Shown: in pieces, positions 33,724-41,988 of the stretch
Layout: each line of letters starts with the position of its first letter
How positions within the stretch are numbered: position 1 is the stretch's first letter
Origin: Micromonospora orduensis
GTDB taxonomy: Bacteria; Actinomycetota; Actinomycetes; Mycobacteriales; Micromonosporaceae
DNA: 64,000 nt
Assembly: GCF_006228125.1 (NCBI RefSeq)
Contig: NZ_VDFY01000190.1
Location: 1 to 64,000, forward strand
Direction of reading: 5' to 3'
Translations under genes and position numbers: made by a program
Notes under the pieces: model-generated
Database searches by the model: none
Told to the model about the DNA's origin: nothing
Seen by the model: the letters and a program-made list of their open reading frames with translations, nothing else

Positions 33724-35022
33724 TTAGCCGTGTCCGGCGGCGGCGACGGGCTGGGCGGAGGCGTCCCGTTCGGCCGGATCGGACGTCCGTTCGCCCTCGC
33801 GGTCCAGCAGCTGCATGACCGGGGTCGCCGTGACGCCGTGCACCACCACCGACACGAGCACCACCAGCCCGACCGTGGCCCAGAGCAGTTCCGCCTGCGG
33901 AAAGTCGGCCTTCGTGGTGGCGTACGCGAGGTAGTAGAACGAGCCCACCCCACGGATGCCGAACAGCGAGATCACCCAGTGCTCGGCCGAGCGGCCCGGC
34001 GCCCCACGCAGCGACAGCCAGCCCGTCAACGGCCGGATCAGGAACACCAGCGCCAACCCGACCGCCGCCGCCGACCAGGTCAACGGGGCGAGCAGGCCGC
34101 CCACGATCGCGCCGCCGAGCAGGAGCAGCAACACCAGCGTGAGCAGTCGTTCGATCTGTTCGGCGAAGTCGTGCAGCACCGCGTGGAACTCGTGGGTCCG
34201 CTCCGCCGCCCGGATCGCCCGGGCTGCCACGAACACCGCCAGGAAGCCGTACCCGCCGACCACCTCCACCAGGCCGTACGCCAGGAAGGTGGCGGCCAAC
34301 GCGAGGAAACCCTCGGCGTGCCGGGCCAGCCGCAGCTTGCTGGGCGCCCGGAAGAAGAGCTTGCCGAGCAGCCAGCCGATGAGCAGGCCGCCACCGACAC
34401 CGACGGACACCTTCCACAGCACGTCCACGGTGAACCATGTCGCCAGCCAGTCGCCCGGGGCGAGGCTCGTCGAGGCGATGGCGATGGCCGCGTAGACGAA
34501 CGGGAACGCCAGCCCGTCGTTGAGGCCGGCCTCGGAGGTCAACGCGAAGCGGACCTCGTCCTCGGAGTCCTCGACATCGGTCGGTTCGCCGACCTGCACG
34601 TCGGCGGCGAGCACCGGGTCGGTCGGGGCCAGCGCCGCGCCCAGCAGCAGCGCCGCCGCCGGCACCAGGCCCGCCCACCACCAGCCGAGCAACGCGACCG
34701 CCGCGATGCACAGCGGCATCGCGATGGCCAGCAGCCGCCAGGTCGACGACCAGCGGACCCAGCTCAACGGGCGGTCGATCTTGAGGCCGGCGCCCATCAG
34801 GGCGACGATCACGCCGATCTCGGTCAGGTGGGTGGTAAGCGTCGGATGGGCCAGCGGGTCCGGTGTGGGCAGACCCACCGGCAGCAGGAAGACCAGCATG
34901 CCGAGGGCCAGAAAGGCGATCGGCATGGACAGTGGACGCTGCTCCAACACCCGGGGCAGGATGCCCGCGAGCAGAGCGCCAAGGCCCACCAGCGCGAACG
35001 CCACGTCTACCGGCTCCACCAT
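33724..35022 (-). CDS. Cation:proton antiporter, CPA1 family
   Basis: 432 residues with 11-13 membrane helices. APTDPVLAADVQVGEPTD and TSEAGLNDGLAFPFVY carry the conserved acidic pair of the family. It is a second proton antiporter besides the one at 5.3 kb and belongs to a different subgroup. GGAGGG sits just before ATG 35022; a GTG four codons earlier lies inside that ribosome site and is unlikely. Convergent with the renalase-like gene. Confidence 0.87.
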   Translation of the reverse strand: MVEPVDVAFALVGLGALLAGILPRVLEQRPLSMPIAFLALGMLVFLLPVGLPTPDPLAHPTLTTHLTEIGVIVALMGAGLKIDRPLSWVRWSSTWRLLAIAMPLCIAAVALLGWWWAGLVPAAALLLGAALAPTDPVLAADVQVGEPTDVEDSEDEVRFALTSEAGLNDGLAFPFVYAAIAIASTSLAPGDWLATWFTVDVLWKVSVGVGGGLLIGWLLGKLFFRAPSKLRLARHAEGFLALAATFLAYGLVEVVGGYGFLAVFVAARAIRAAERTHEFHAVLHDFAEQIERLLTLVLLLLLGGAIVGGLLAPLTWSAAAVGLALVFLIRPLTGWLSLRGAPGRSAEHWVISLFGIRGVGSFYYLAYATTKADFPQAELLWATVGLVVLVSVVVHGVTATPVMQLLDREGERTSDPAERDASAQPVAAAGHG

Positions 35023-35125
35023 GCCACCCTCCACCCGCGCCCACGGGTTGCGGGCAGGTGGTGACAGACCATGCCCCGCCGGAACTCCGGCTATGCGTAC
35101 GCGCCCCGACCAACCCGAGTGGGCT

Positions 35126-35803
35126 TCACCTCGCCTGGGTCAGGGGAGAGTCGGACAGCTCGGCGAGCAGGGCGGCCGGGTCGTCGTACACCGCCACCGC
35201 CCCGGCGCCGGCCAGCTCACCGCGGCTGGTGCCGCCGCAGGTCAGGCCCACACACGGGATGTCGAGCTTGCCGGCCGCCGCGACGTCCCACACCGAGTCG
35301 CCGACGAAGACCACCCGCTCGGCGGCCAGCCCGGACTGCTCCAGTGCGGCGACCAGGATGTCCGGGGCCGGCTTGCTCTGCTCCGCGTCCGCCGAGGAGG
35401 TGACCGTGTCCACGACGTCGTCGGCGCCCAGCGCCCGGCGTAGCGCGCCGACCTCGTGCTCCGACGCGCTGGTGGCCAGCACCACCCGCAGGCCCCGCTC
35501 GGCGCAGGCGCGCAGCAGGTCCGCCGCCCGGGGCAGCGGTGTGAGGCGTTCCCAGTACTCGGCGTACAGGGTGTCGTGCGCGTCGCGCAGCTTCGTGTCG
35601 GCGTCGCGGTCGCGCTCCGGGCCCAGCAGATGATCGAGGAGCTTGTCCGCGCCCATCCCGATCGACCGGTGCACGGTCGCCATCGGCACCGGATGGTCGG
35701 TCTGGCGCAGCGCCTCCCACCAGGACACGGTGTGCAGGTAGGTGGTGTCGACGAGGGTGCCGTCGACGTCGAAGAGGACGCCCGCGGGGCGGTCAGTGGC
35801 CAT
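35126..35803 (-). CDS. HAD family hydrolase (beta-phosphoglucomutase/phosphatase type)
   Basis: 225 residues. Nucleophile Asp in LFDVDGTLVDT (residues 10-20), ATSASEHEV as motif II, SKPAPDIL with the Lys of motif III and FVGDSVWDV as motif IV. The helical cap between motifs I and II is the C1 type of beta-phosphoglucomutases and phosphoglycolate phosphatases. A GAAT-N16-GGGTAG promoter ends 10 bases before the start. Confidence 0.88.
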   Translation of the reverse strand: MATDRPAGVLFDVDGTLVDTTYLHTVSWWEALRQTDHPVPMATVHRSIGMGADKLLDHLLGPERDRDADTKLRDAHDTLYAEYWERLTPLPRAADLLRACAERGLRVVLATSASEHEVGALRRALGADDVVDTVTSSADAEQSKPAPDILVAALEQSGLAAERVVFVGDSVWDVAAAGKLDIPCVGLTCGGTSRGELAGAGAVAVYDDPAALLAELSDSPLTQAR

Positions 35804-35813
35804 GCGCGTCCCC

Positions 35814-35839
35814 CTACCCGCTGCGGGGTCGGCTGATTC
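35814..35839 (-). promoter_or_regulatory. Stress-type promoter GAAT-N16-GGGTAG
   Basis: Minus-strand GAAT and GGGTAG with a 16-base spacer; the -10 ends 10 bases before the HAD start. It fits GNNT-N14-16-GGGTA rather than the stricter GTTT form. Confidence 0.35.
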
Positions 35840-35857
35840 GTGCGGACGCCCGCTACG

Positions 35858-37996
35858 TCAGCGGCGCTCGACGGCCGGAACGAGGATCTCGAACCAGACC
35901 GTGGAGCCGCGGACCGTCGGATCGGTGCCCCAGGCGTCGCTGAGCTGCTCGATCAGCCCGAGACCGCGACCCCGACTGCTCAACGTGTCGGTGCGGGTAC
36001 GGGTCACGGTCCCCCGGGTGCCGGTGTCGGCGACCGAGACCAGCAGCCGCTCCGGGCTGAGGTCGATCTCCACCCGGGCGGCGGTGCCGGCGTGCAGGAG
36101 GGCGTTGGTGGTCAACTCGCTCGTGCAGAGCACCGCCGCGCCGATCACCGACTCGGGCACCTGCCACTCGGTGAGCTGGCCGGTCATCCAGTGCCGGACC
36201 CGGCTCGGCGCGGTCGGCTCCGCCGGCACCTCCATGCTCGCCGATCGGCTCGGCTTGAGCGCGTGCTCGACCGCCAGGACGGCCACGTCGTCCTCGGTGC
36301 CACCGGGCACGGCGGCGGTGGCCACCGCGCACAGCGCGCGCGGATCACTGCTGCCGGCCTTCGCGAGCGCGTCGACGAGGGAGTCCAGCCCGGCGGTGAG
36401 GCTCTGCCGACGGCGCTCCACCACACCGTCGCTGAAGAGCAGCAGGGTGTCGCCGGGACGGAACGGCACGGTGGCGGTGACCGGCCGGCCGCCGAGCCCC
36501 AGCGGAGGGCCGGCCGGCAGGTCCACGTACTCGGCGCGGGAACGGCCGTCCGGGTCGCTGCGGCGGATCAGCGGGGCCGGATGACCGGCGCTGGCGAGGG
36601 TGACCTGCCGGCGGTCCGCGTCGACGACCCCGAACACCACGGTGACGAACAGTTCGTCGGTACCGGCCTCCGCGCCCAGGCTGGTCACCAGCCGGTCCAG
36701 TCCGGCCAGCACCGCGTCCGGGGCCGGGTCGGCCAGGGCCAGCGCCCGCAGGGCCGCGCGGACCTGTCCCATCCGTGCCGCCGCCTGCACGTCGTGCCCG
36801 GCGACGTCGCCCAGCACCACGCCGAGGTCGCCGGTGGGCAGCAGGAACGCGTCGTAGAAGTCCCCGCCCGCGGCGTTGCCGTCCACCCCCGGGTCGTAGC
36901 GGGCCGCGATCCGCAGTCGGGGCAGGTCCGGCAGGTGCGCCGGCAACATGCTGCGTTGCAGCAACTGGGCGGTGCCGTGCTGGGTCTCGAAGCGACGGGC
37001 CCGCTCGGCCGCCTGGCCGATCAGCTCGCAGGAGGCGGCCAGCAACGCCCGCTCAGCGGCCGACCAGGCATGTGTCGCCTGAAAGCCGACCGCCAGCCCG
37101 CCACGCACCACCGAGGTGCCCAGCGGCAGGGCCGCCATCGACCGGATCTTCTGATCGTGGCGGTCGACCGCGGTCTCCCGCAGCGGCTGCCCGTCCCGCA
37201 GGAACGACGGATCACCGGCCCGCGCCACCCGCACCACCGGGGCCGACCAGTCCGCCGGTACGCGCCGCCACAGCGGCGGGAGACGCTCGTCGGCCTCGTC
37301 CATCAGCTCGCCGCGTACCCGGCGCACGGTCCGCCAACCGCCGCCGCCCTCGTCGACAGCGAACGCCACCTGGTCGGCGTCGAAGGTGTTGATCGTGTGC
37401 CGCAGCGCCACCCGGGCCACGTCGTCGAGGGTGAGCGTGCCGGCGAGCGCGGCGGCCACCTCGCTGAGGCTCTGCAACTGCTCGGTGACGTGGGTGGTCT
37501 CGGCGGCCACCGTCAACATGCCGACGATCCGCCCGGCGCTGTCCCGCACCGGCGAGTAACCCCGGGTGAAGACCGCCTGCTCCGCCACGGCGGAGTGCTC
37601 CCGCACCAGGGGGACTGTCGACTCCTTCTCCAGGAACGACACGCCCTGCCGGTAGGTCCGCTCGATCACCTCACCGACGCCGGGCAGCGCCCAGACCTCC
37701 GCGTACACCTCGGCGGCCGGGCGGCCGAGGGCGCCGGGGTGTCTACTGCCCAGCAGCTCGGCGTACCCGGCGTTGTAGAGCAGCACGAGGTCGTCGCCGT
37801 ACGCCAGTGCCATAGGCATCGGTGAGGCGAGGATCAGCTCGACCACGGCCCGGACCGACGGGTCCCATGCCTCGGGTGGGCCCAGCGGGGTGCCGGCCCA
37901 GTCGTGGGCGAGCACGCCGGCGTCCGCCCCCGCTTCCGTGGATGCGCCGGGGACCGGAGTTGCTGGCGTGGGGACTCGCCCGACCGTTCCTGGCAT
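35858..37996 (-). CDS. PAS-GAF-SpoIIE phosphatase-HATPase fusion (RsbU/RsbW-like)
   Basis: 712 residues. A PAS domain at about 45-155, a GAF domain at about 165-325, a PPM/SpoIIE phosphatase at about 345-560 (GGDFYDAF, GDVAGHDVQ, DGVVERR, DDVAVL) and an RsbW-like HATPase at about 575-705 (SELTTNALLHAG, VADTGTRG, RGRGLGLI). Proteins of this plan dephosphorylate anti-sigma-factor antagonists and may also act as the anti-sigma kinase. It is a good candidate regulator of the SigB/SigF-type sigma factor encoded at 18.8-19.6 kb. Confidence 0.92.
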   Translation of the reverse strand: MPGTVGRVPTPATPVPGASTEAGADAGVLAHDWAGTPLGPPEAWDPSVRAVVELILASPMPMALAYGDDLVLLYNAGYAELLGSRHPGALGRPAAEVYAEVWALPGVGEVIERTYRQGVSFLEKESTVPLVREHSAVAEQAVFTRGYSPVRDSAGRIVGMLTVAAETTHVTEQLQSLSEVAAALAGTLTLDDVARVALRHTINTFDADQVAFAVDEGGGGWRTVRRVRGELMDEADERLPPLWRRVPADWSAPVVRVARAGDPSFLRDGQPLRETAVDRHDQKIRSMAALPLGTSVVRGGLAVGFQATHAWSAAERALLAASCELIGQAAERARRFETQHGTAQLLQRSMLPAHLPDLPRLRIAARYDPGVDGNAAGGDFYDAFLLPTGDLGVVLGDVAGHDVQAAARMGQVRAALRALALADPAPDAVLAGLDRLVTSLGAEAGTDELFVTVVFGVVDADRRQVTLASAGHPAPLIRRSDPDGRSRAEYVDLPAGPPLGLGGRPVTATVPFRPGDTLLLFSDGVVERRRQSLTAGLDSLVDALAKAGSSDPRALCAVATAAVPGGTEDDVAVLAVEHALKPSRSASMEVPAEPTAPSRVRHWMTGQLTEWQVPESVIGAAVLCTSELTTNALLHAGTAARVEIDLSPERLLVSVADTGTRGTVTRTRTDTLSSRGRGLGLIEQLSDAWGTDPTVRGSTVWFEILVPAVERR

Positions 37997-38002
37997 GTCC
38001 GC

Positions 38003-38008
38003 AGCCTA
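38003..38008 (-). promoter_or_regulatory. -10 element TAGGCT, leaderless promoter
   Basis: Minus-strand TAGGCT ends 6 bases before the ATG of the SpoIIE-type phosphatase gene. No ribosome site. Confidence 0.45.
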
Positions 38009-38134
38009 TCCGGCCCCGCGAGAACGGCATCCGATCATGGCGGCGGGTCGTCGTGGGCTCCGCCGTGGTGACTGTTCGGCCAGTTCAGGGCCCTTCTCCT
38101 ATGGCTTGTCGGAAAAAACTCCGCGAGCCGCGCG

Positions 38135-38159
38135 GACTGCCGCACCCCCGGCCGGGTAT
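38135..38159 (+). promoter_or_regulatory. Stress-type promoter GACT-N15-GGGTAT
   Basis: GACT at 38135-38138 and GGGTAT at 38154-38159. The -10 matches the stress consensus exactly, the -35 only its GNNT form. It lies 35 bases before the channel gene, which has its own GGAGG. Confidence 0.35.
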
Positions 38160-38194
38160 GCGCCCGGCGCAGTCCATGCGACAGGAGGGACGTC

Positions 38195-39004
38195 ATGCTG
38201 AAAACCCTCGCGGTCCGGCAGGCCGACATCGGCGATGCCATCGCCGACACCTGGAGGTCGGTGCTGCTCTTCATCCCGAAGGCAGTGGCCTTCATCGTCA
38301 TCCTCGTGGTCGGCTGGCTCATCGCCAGAGCCGTCCTCAAGATCGTGGATACGGTGCTAGAACGGGTGCGCTTCGACGAAGCGGTCGAACGCGGAGGCAT
38401 CAAACGGGCCCTGGAGAGAACGAAGTACGACGCCAGCGACATTCTGGCCAGACTGGCGTACTACGCGGTACTGCTGTTCACTCTGCAGTTCGCCTTCGGA
38501 GTCTGGGGTCCCAACGCGATCAGTGACCTGATCAGCGGCGTGGTGGCCTGGCTGCCGCGGGCCTTCATCGCGATCGTCATCGTGGTGGTGGCGGCCGCGA
38601 TCGCCAACGCCGTCCGGGATCTGGTCACCGGGGCGCTGGGCGGGCTCTCGTACGGCAAGGTCCTGGCCGACCTGACGGCGATCTTCATCATCGCCCTCGG
38701 CGTGATCGCCGCGCTGAACCAGGTGGGCATCGCCACGACGGTGACCACCCCGGTGCTGATCGCGGTGCTCGCCACGGTGGCCGGCATCCTGATCGTCGGT
38801 GTCGGTGGTGGTCTGGTGAAGCCGATGCAGAAGCGCTGGGACGGCTGGCTGGACCGGGCTGCGAGGGAAGCCCGGGCGGTGCAGCAGCAGCGTCAGGCCA
38901 CGGCGGCCGGGCGTAGCGACATGGAGCGGCAGATGGCCGACCGTGGCGGCGACCGCACCCAGGCCATGCCCCGGGTCGACGAGGCCCAGCAGTACCGCTC
39001 GTAG
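38195..39004 (+). CDS. Mechanosensitive-channel-like membrane protein (TM_helix family)
   Basis: 269 residues with four hydrophobic helices (about 25-50, 88-110, 118-140 and 158-210). The first reads IPKAVAFIVILVVGWLIARAVLKIVD, typical of the conserved TM-helix repeats of small MscS-like proteins. The C-terminal 60 residues are charged and cytoplasmic. It lacks the full MscS beta domain, so osmotic gating is a guess. ACAGGAGGGACGTC precedes the ATG. Confidence 0.8.
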   Translation: MLKTLAVRQADIGDAIADTWRSVLLFIPKAVAFIVILVVGWLIARAVLKIVDTVLERVRFDEAVERGGIKRALERTKYDASDILARLAYYAVLLFTLQFAFGVWGPNAISDLISGVVAWLPRAFIAIVIVVVAAAIANAVRDLVTGALGGLSYGKVLADLTAIFIIALGVIAALNQVGIATTVTTPVLIAVLATVAGILIVGVGGGLVKPMQKRWDGWLDRAAREARAVQQQRQATAAGRSDMERQMADRGGDRTQAMPRVDEAQQYRS

Positions 39005-39034
39005 GTGACGCGCCGGCAGGCTCGGAACCGAAGA

Positions 39035-39068
39035 AGGGGGCGTTCGCGCTGCGGCGCGGACGCCCCCT
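39035..39068. terminator. Bidirectional hairpin terminator
   Basis: 15-bp stem (39035-39049 with 39054-39068, one G-T wobble) and a TGCG loop between the convergent channel-like and 117-residue genes. Confidence 0.75.
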
Positions 39069-39077
39069 GCCTGCGGC

Positions 39078-39431
39078 TCAGGCCCCGTCGAGCGATCGGG
39101 CCAGCGCGCAGACGGCGAGCAGTCGGGCGAGCGGCCACTCCGGCTCACTCCAGTCCACCGGGCCGCGCGGCGGGGTCCACCCGTGCTCCAGAGCCGCCTC
39201 GCGCAGGCCCTCGGCGTAGCCGGCGAGGGACGCGGCCGTGAGGGGCTGCCGGTCGCCGTCGAGGCTGTCCCGTACGGCCGCGGCGTGCTGGTCGACGAGG
39301 GCGAGCAGCCCGGGGCGGGTGGCGGCCGCGGCGAGCCCGACGGTGCCCACGGAGACGGTGAGGGCGGCCAGGGTGGACCGCGCCGAGTCGACGGCGGTAC
39401 GGGAGGCGACCCGGGTGAACGGCACACGCAT
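39078..39431 (-). CDS. Small actinobacterial protein (possibly DUF6401)
   Basis: 117 residues: RTAVDSARSTLAALTVSVGTVGLAAAA, RPGLLALVDQHAAAVRDSLDGD, GPVDWSEPEWPLARLLAVCALA. This resembles the group I know as DUF6401, found in actinomycetes with no defined role; the assignment is tentative. The ATG at 39431 has TAGCCT 8 bases upstream and no ribosome site. Confidence 0.6.
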   Translation of the reverse strand: MRVPFTRVASRTAVDSARSTLAALTVSVGTVGLAAAATRPGLLALVDQHAAAVRDSLDGDRQPLTAASLAGYAEGLREAALEHGWTPPRGPVDWSEPEWPLARLLAVCALARSLDGA

Positions 39432-39439
39432 GGTGACCG

Positions 39440-39445
39440 AGGCTA
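39440..39445 (-). promoter_or_regulatory. -10 element TAGCCT, leaderless promoter
   Basis: Minus-strand TAGCCT ends 8 bases before the ATG at 39431. Confidence 0.35.
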
Positions 39446-39587
39446 ACCGACAGGTGAGCGGGCCGGCCTCGGCCGCTCGGCGGTGTCGGCCACGCCACCG
39501 GACGACCCCGGGCTGGCCGCGAGGGTTGATCCGGCACAGACGGGGCAGCAGGAGAACCACGGCACACACCAGAGCGCGGAGGCACCG

Positions 39588-40037
39588 ATGGGACAGCGAG
39601 CGGACGCGCCGGACGAGCGGCACCGCCGGCCGGACGGGGTGAGCGACGAGACGGTCGCCGCCCTGGGCAAGCTCAGCGAGGCGCTGGAGTGCGTGGAGAG
39701 GGCCCGGGGGCACCTGTACTCGCTGCACCAGCTGATCGGGCACGCCGACCTGATGCTCGACGAGGCCGTGGAGCGGTTCCGCGCGGCCGGGCACCAGCAG
39801 CTCGCCGACCGGATCGCCACCGAGCTGGTGGGCCGCAACGTCATCGCCGGGCGGTGGACGTTCCAGATCGTCGAGGACTTCGACGACGGCTACCACGCGC
39901 TGTTCCGGGAGCTGGACCAGCAGGCCCGGGACGAGTTGGTGGGTGGGCGGCGGCACCTCTACGAGGCCGAGATGAAGGAGCGCCGCCGCAGCCGGGGCAG
40001 GCCGGGGCACGAGGCCCGGCCGGCAAGCGGCGGCTAG
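39588..40037 (+). CDS. Conserved hypothetical helical protein
   Basis: 149 residues from ATG 39588, which has GGAGG at good spacing. The middle is highly ordered and helical: ALGKLSEALECVERARGHLYSLHQLIGHADLMLDEAVERFR, then GRWTFQIVEDFDDGYHALFRELDQQARDELVGGRRHLYEAEMKERRR. I recall similar proteins in Micromonosporaceae without assigned function. The Ferritin-like spacing of Glu/His residues is suggestive but not enough to claim metal binding. Its end overlaps the opposing small gene by 4 bases. Confidence 0.7.
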   Translation: MGQRADAPDERHRRPDGVSDETVAALGKLSEALECVERARGHLYSLHQLIGHADLMLDEAVERFRAAGHQQLADRIATELVGRNVIAGRWTFQIVEDFDDGYHALFRELDQQARDELVGGRRHLYEAEMKERRRSRGRPGHEARPASGG

Positions 40038-40243
40038 TCGCCGGTCGCGCCGGTGGGCCGGCGCCGTGTCGCGTCGTCAGCGATGATCACGGTGGCCACC
40101 ATCAGCGCGACGCAGAGGCTGAACAGCCAGGAGTCGTCGGAGACGAGTCGGGCCGAGACCGGCGCCTGGAGCGCGGCGAGCAGGAAGCCGAGCCAGGCGA
40201 GCCGGCGCTGACGCGTGGAGAGGATTCCGGAGCCTTGATGCAT
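40034..40243 (-). CDS. Small two-helix membrane protein, hypothetical
   Basis: 69 residues from ATG 40243. Two hydrophobic segments (LAWLGFLLAALQAPVSA and WLFSLCVALMVATVIIA) and a basic end. No Shine-Dalgarno sequence; an AAGAAT element ends 6 bases before the ATG and could be a leaderless -10. No family recognised. Moderately likely to be real from its topology and snug fit between neighbours. Confidence 0.5.
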   Translation of the reverse strand: MHQGSGILSTRQRRLAWLGFLLAALQAPVSARLVSDDSWLFSLCVALMVATVIIADDATRRRPTGATGD

Positions 40244-40387
40244 TCCGAAATTCTTACGCGAATCAACCGGGTTGCCGTCCTCCGATCGGCCGATTCTGGA
40301 TGAGCTGTCCGTTTTCTCGACCGTCCGGACACCACTTCTTGTCGCGGGAGGCCCGTGGCCGGCGATGACGGTAAGGTGCGCCTGCGG

Positions 40388-40393
40388 CAGGAT
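40388..40393 (+). promoter_or_regulatory. -10 element CAGGAT, leaderless promoter
   Basis: CAGGAT ends 8 bases before GTG 40402 of the MFS gene. No ribosome site. Confidence 0.4.
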
Positions 40394-40401
40394 GCTGTCC
40401 C

Positions 40402-41661
40402 GTGCCCACTGCGCCCGCGCCCCGCGCGTCACTGCTGCTGCTGGCCTACCTTGCGTTCGTCAGTCTCGGCCTGCCGGACGGGCTGCTCGGCGTCGGCTGG
40501 CCCTCGATCCGGGCGGACTTCGACGTGCCGACCAAGGCGGTGGGGTTGCTGCTCACCGCCGGCACCGTCGGCTACCTGACCTCCAGCGTGCTGGCCGGGT
40601 TCACGCTCGCCCGGGTCGGGGTGGGCGCGCTGCTCGCCGGCAGCACCCTGCTGGCCAGCCTGGCGCTGACCGGCTACACGGTGAGCCCGGGGCTCGCCGT
40701 GATCGTCGGCTGCGCGCTGCTGCTCGGGCTGGGCTCCGGCGCGATCGACTCCGGGCTCAACGCGTACGCCGCCGGGGCGTTCGGCCCGCGACACATGAAC
40801 TGGATGCACGCGTTCTTCGGCCTGGGTGTGGCGATCGGCCCGCTGATCATGACCGGTGCGTTGAGCGCCGGGCTGGCCTGGCGCTGGGGGTACGGCATCG
40901 TGGCCGCCGCCCAACTCGCCCTCGCCACCGCGTTCGCGCTCACCGTGCGCGCCTGGCGCCGCGCACCCACCGATCCGGGCGCCGCGCCGGCGCCGACCAC
41001 ACCGGCGGTCCGCGTGCCGGTACGCGCCACGCTGCGGTTGCCGGCGGTCTGGTCGGGGACGGTCGGCTTCGCGCTGTACGTGGCGATCGAGGTGTCCGCC
41101 GGGCTGTGGGCGTTCCTGCTGCTCACCGAGGGGCGCGGGCTCAGCGGCGCGGTCGCCGGCGGCTGCGTGTCCGCGTACTGGGGGAGTCTCTTCGTGGGCC
41201 GGGTGGTGCAGGGCGTGGTGGCCGAGCGGCTGGGCACCCGACTCGTGCTGCGCGCCAGCCTGGCCGGGATGGTCGTCGGGGCGGCGCTGATCGCCGTACC
41301 CGGGTCGGCGGCCCTGGCCGTCGTCGGCCTGGTCGTGGTCGGCTTCGCCGCCGCGCCGGTGTTCCCGCTGCTCACCCTCACCACCGCCGACCGGGTCGGC
41401 GCGGCCCACGCGGACCGCGCCATCGGCCTCCAGATCGGCGCCGCCGGGCTGGGCGCCGCGCTCGTCCCCGGTGTGCTCGGCGTCCTGATCGACGCCCTGT
41501 CGGTGCAGGTGCTCGGCCCGGCCCTGGTGGTGCTCGCGGTGGCGCTGTTCGTGCTGTACGAGCTGGGTGCCCGCCGTCCCACCCGGCCGGTCGGACGCCC
41601 CGGGCCCGAGTCGGCTCAGCCGTTGTCCGGTCCGGTACGGCCGGTGGTGGAGGGACGGTAG
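40402..41661 (+). CDS. MFS transporter
   Basis: 419 residues with 12 membrane helices. The N terminus ASLLLLAYLAFVSLGLPDGLLGVGWPSI and the central AYAAGAFGPRHMNWMHAFFGLGVAIGPL resemble the sugar- or metabolite-type FucP/YbjJ branch more than the drug exporters. Substrate unknown. GTG start set by the -10 element. The last 46 bases overlap the opposing 86-residue gene. Confidence 0.82.
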   Translation: MPTAPAPRASLLLLAYLAFVSLGLPDGLLGVGWPSIRADFDVPTKAVGLLLTAGTVGYLTSSVLAGFTLARVGVGALLAGSTLLASLALTGYTVSPGLAVIVGCALLLGLGSGAIDSGLNAYAAGAFGPRHMNWMHAFFGLGVAIGPLIMTGALSAGLAWRWGYGIVAAAQLALATAFALTVRAWRRAPTDPGAAPAPTTPAVRVPVRATLRLPAVWSGTVGFALYVAIEVSAGLWAFLLLTEGRGLSGAVAGGCVSAYWGSLFVGRVVQGVVAERLGTRLVLRASLAGMVVGAALIAVPGSAALAVVGLVVVGFAAAPVFPLLTLTTADRVGAAHADRAIGLQIGAAGLGAALVPGVLGVLIDALSVQVLGPALVVLAVALFVLYELGARRPTRPVGRPGPESAQPLSGPVRPVVEGR

Positions 41662-41876
41662 GCGCGCTCCGGGTCGGTCGGCTCCCGGCCGGCGCCCCGG
41701 GCCTGCCCGGCGCGGTCCGCCGCCGCCGGTCCGTGCCCGAACGCGGCCTCCTCGCCGGCGTCGTTGCCGGTCACGTCGTCGGCCTGCCCGTCGAGGCTGG
41801 AGCCCGACACGGCGCGTTCCAACTCCTCCAGCGGGAGTCGTTCCTCGTCCCGCCACACCCTGTTGTCGTCGGTCAT
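41616..41876 (-). CDS. 86-residue acidic hypothetical protein
   Basis: MTDDNRVWRDEERLPLEELE opens an almost entirely hydrophilic, probably disordered protein. Such proteins are common among actinobacterial stress-induced genes. No family is named. The start at 41876 is supported by a perfect GTTT-N15-GGGTAC promoter whose -10 ends 10 bases upstream. It overlaps the 3' end of the convergent MFS gene by 46 bases. Confidence 0.6.
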   Translation of the reverse strand: MTDDNRVWRDEERLPLEELERAVSGSSLDGQADDVTGNDAGEEAAFGHGPAAADRAGQARGAGREPTDPERAYRPSTTGRTGPDNG

Positions 41877-41886
41877 GCCCTCAGCC

Positions 41887-41911
41887 GTACCCGGGCGCGA
41901 TGATCGCAAAC
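41887..41911 (-). promoter_or_regulatory. SigB/SigF-type promoter GTTT-N15-GGGTAC
   Basis: A perfect match on the minus strand: GTTT (41908-41911), 15 bases, GGGTAC (41887-41892), 10 bases before the ATG at 41876. Confidence 0.65.
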
Positions 41912-41938
41912 GGCGCCGCGCGGGCGGGCTCGGACACG

Positions 41939-41971
41939 GCGATGGCCGCCGGGAACTCCGGCGGCCATCGC
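41939..41971 (-). terminator. Hairpin terminator of the SRPBCC gene
   Basis: 14-bp perfect arms (41939-41952 and 41958-41971) around GAACT, 17 bases beyond the SRPBCC stop. Confidence 0.75.
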
Positions 41972-41988
41972 GTGGGTGCTACTCGGGG

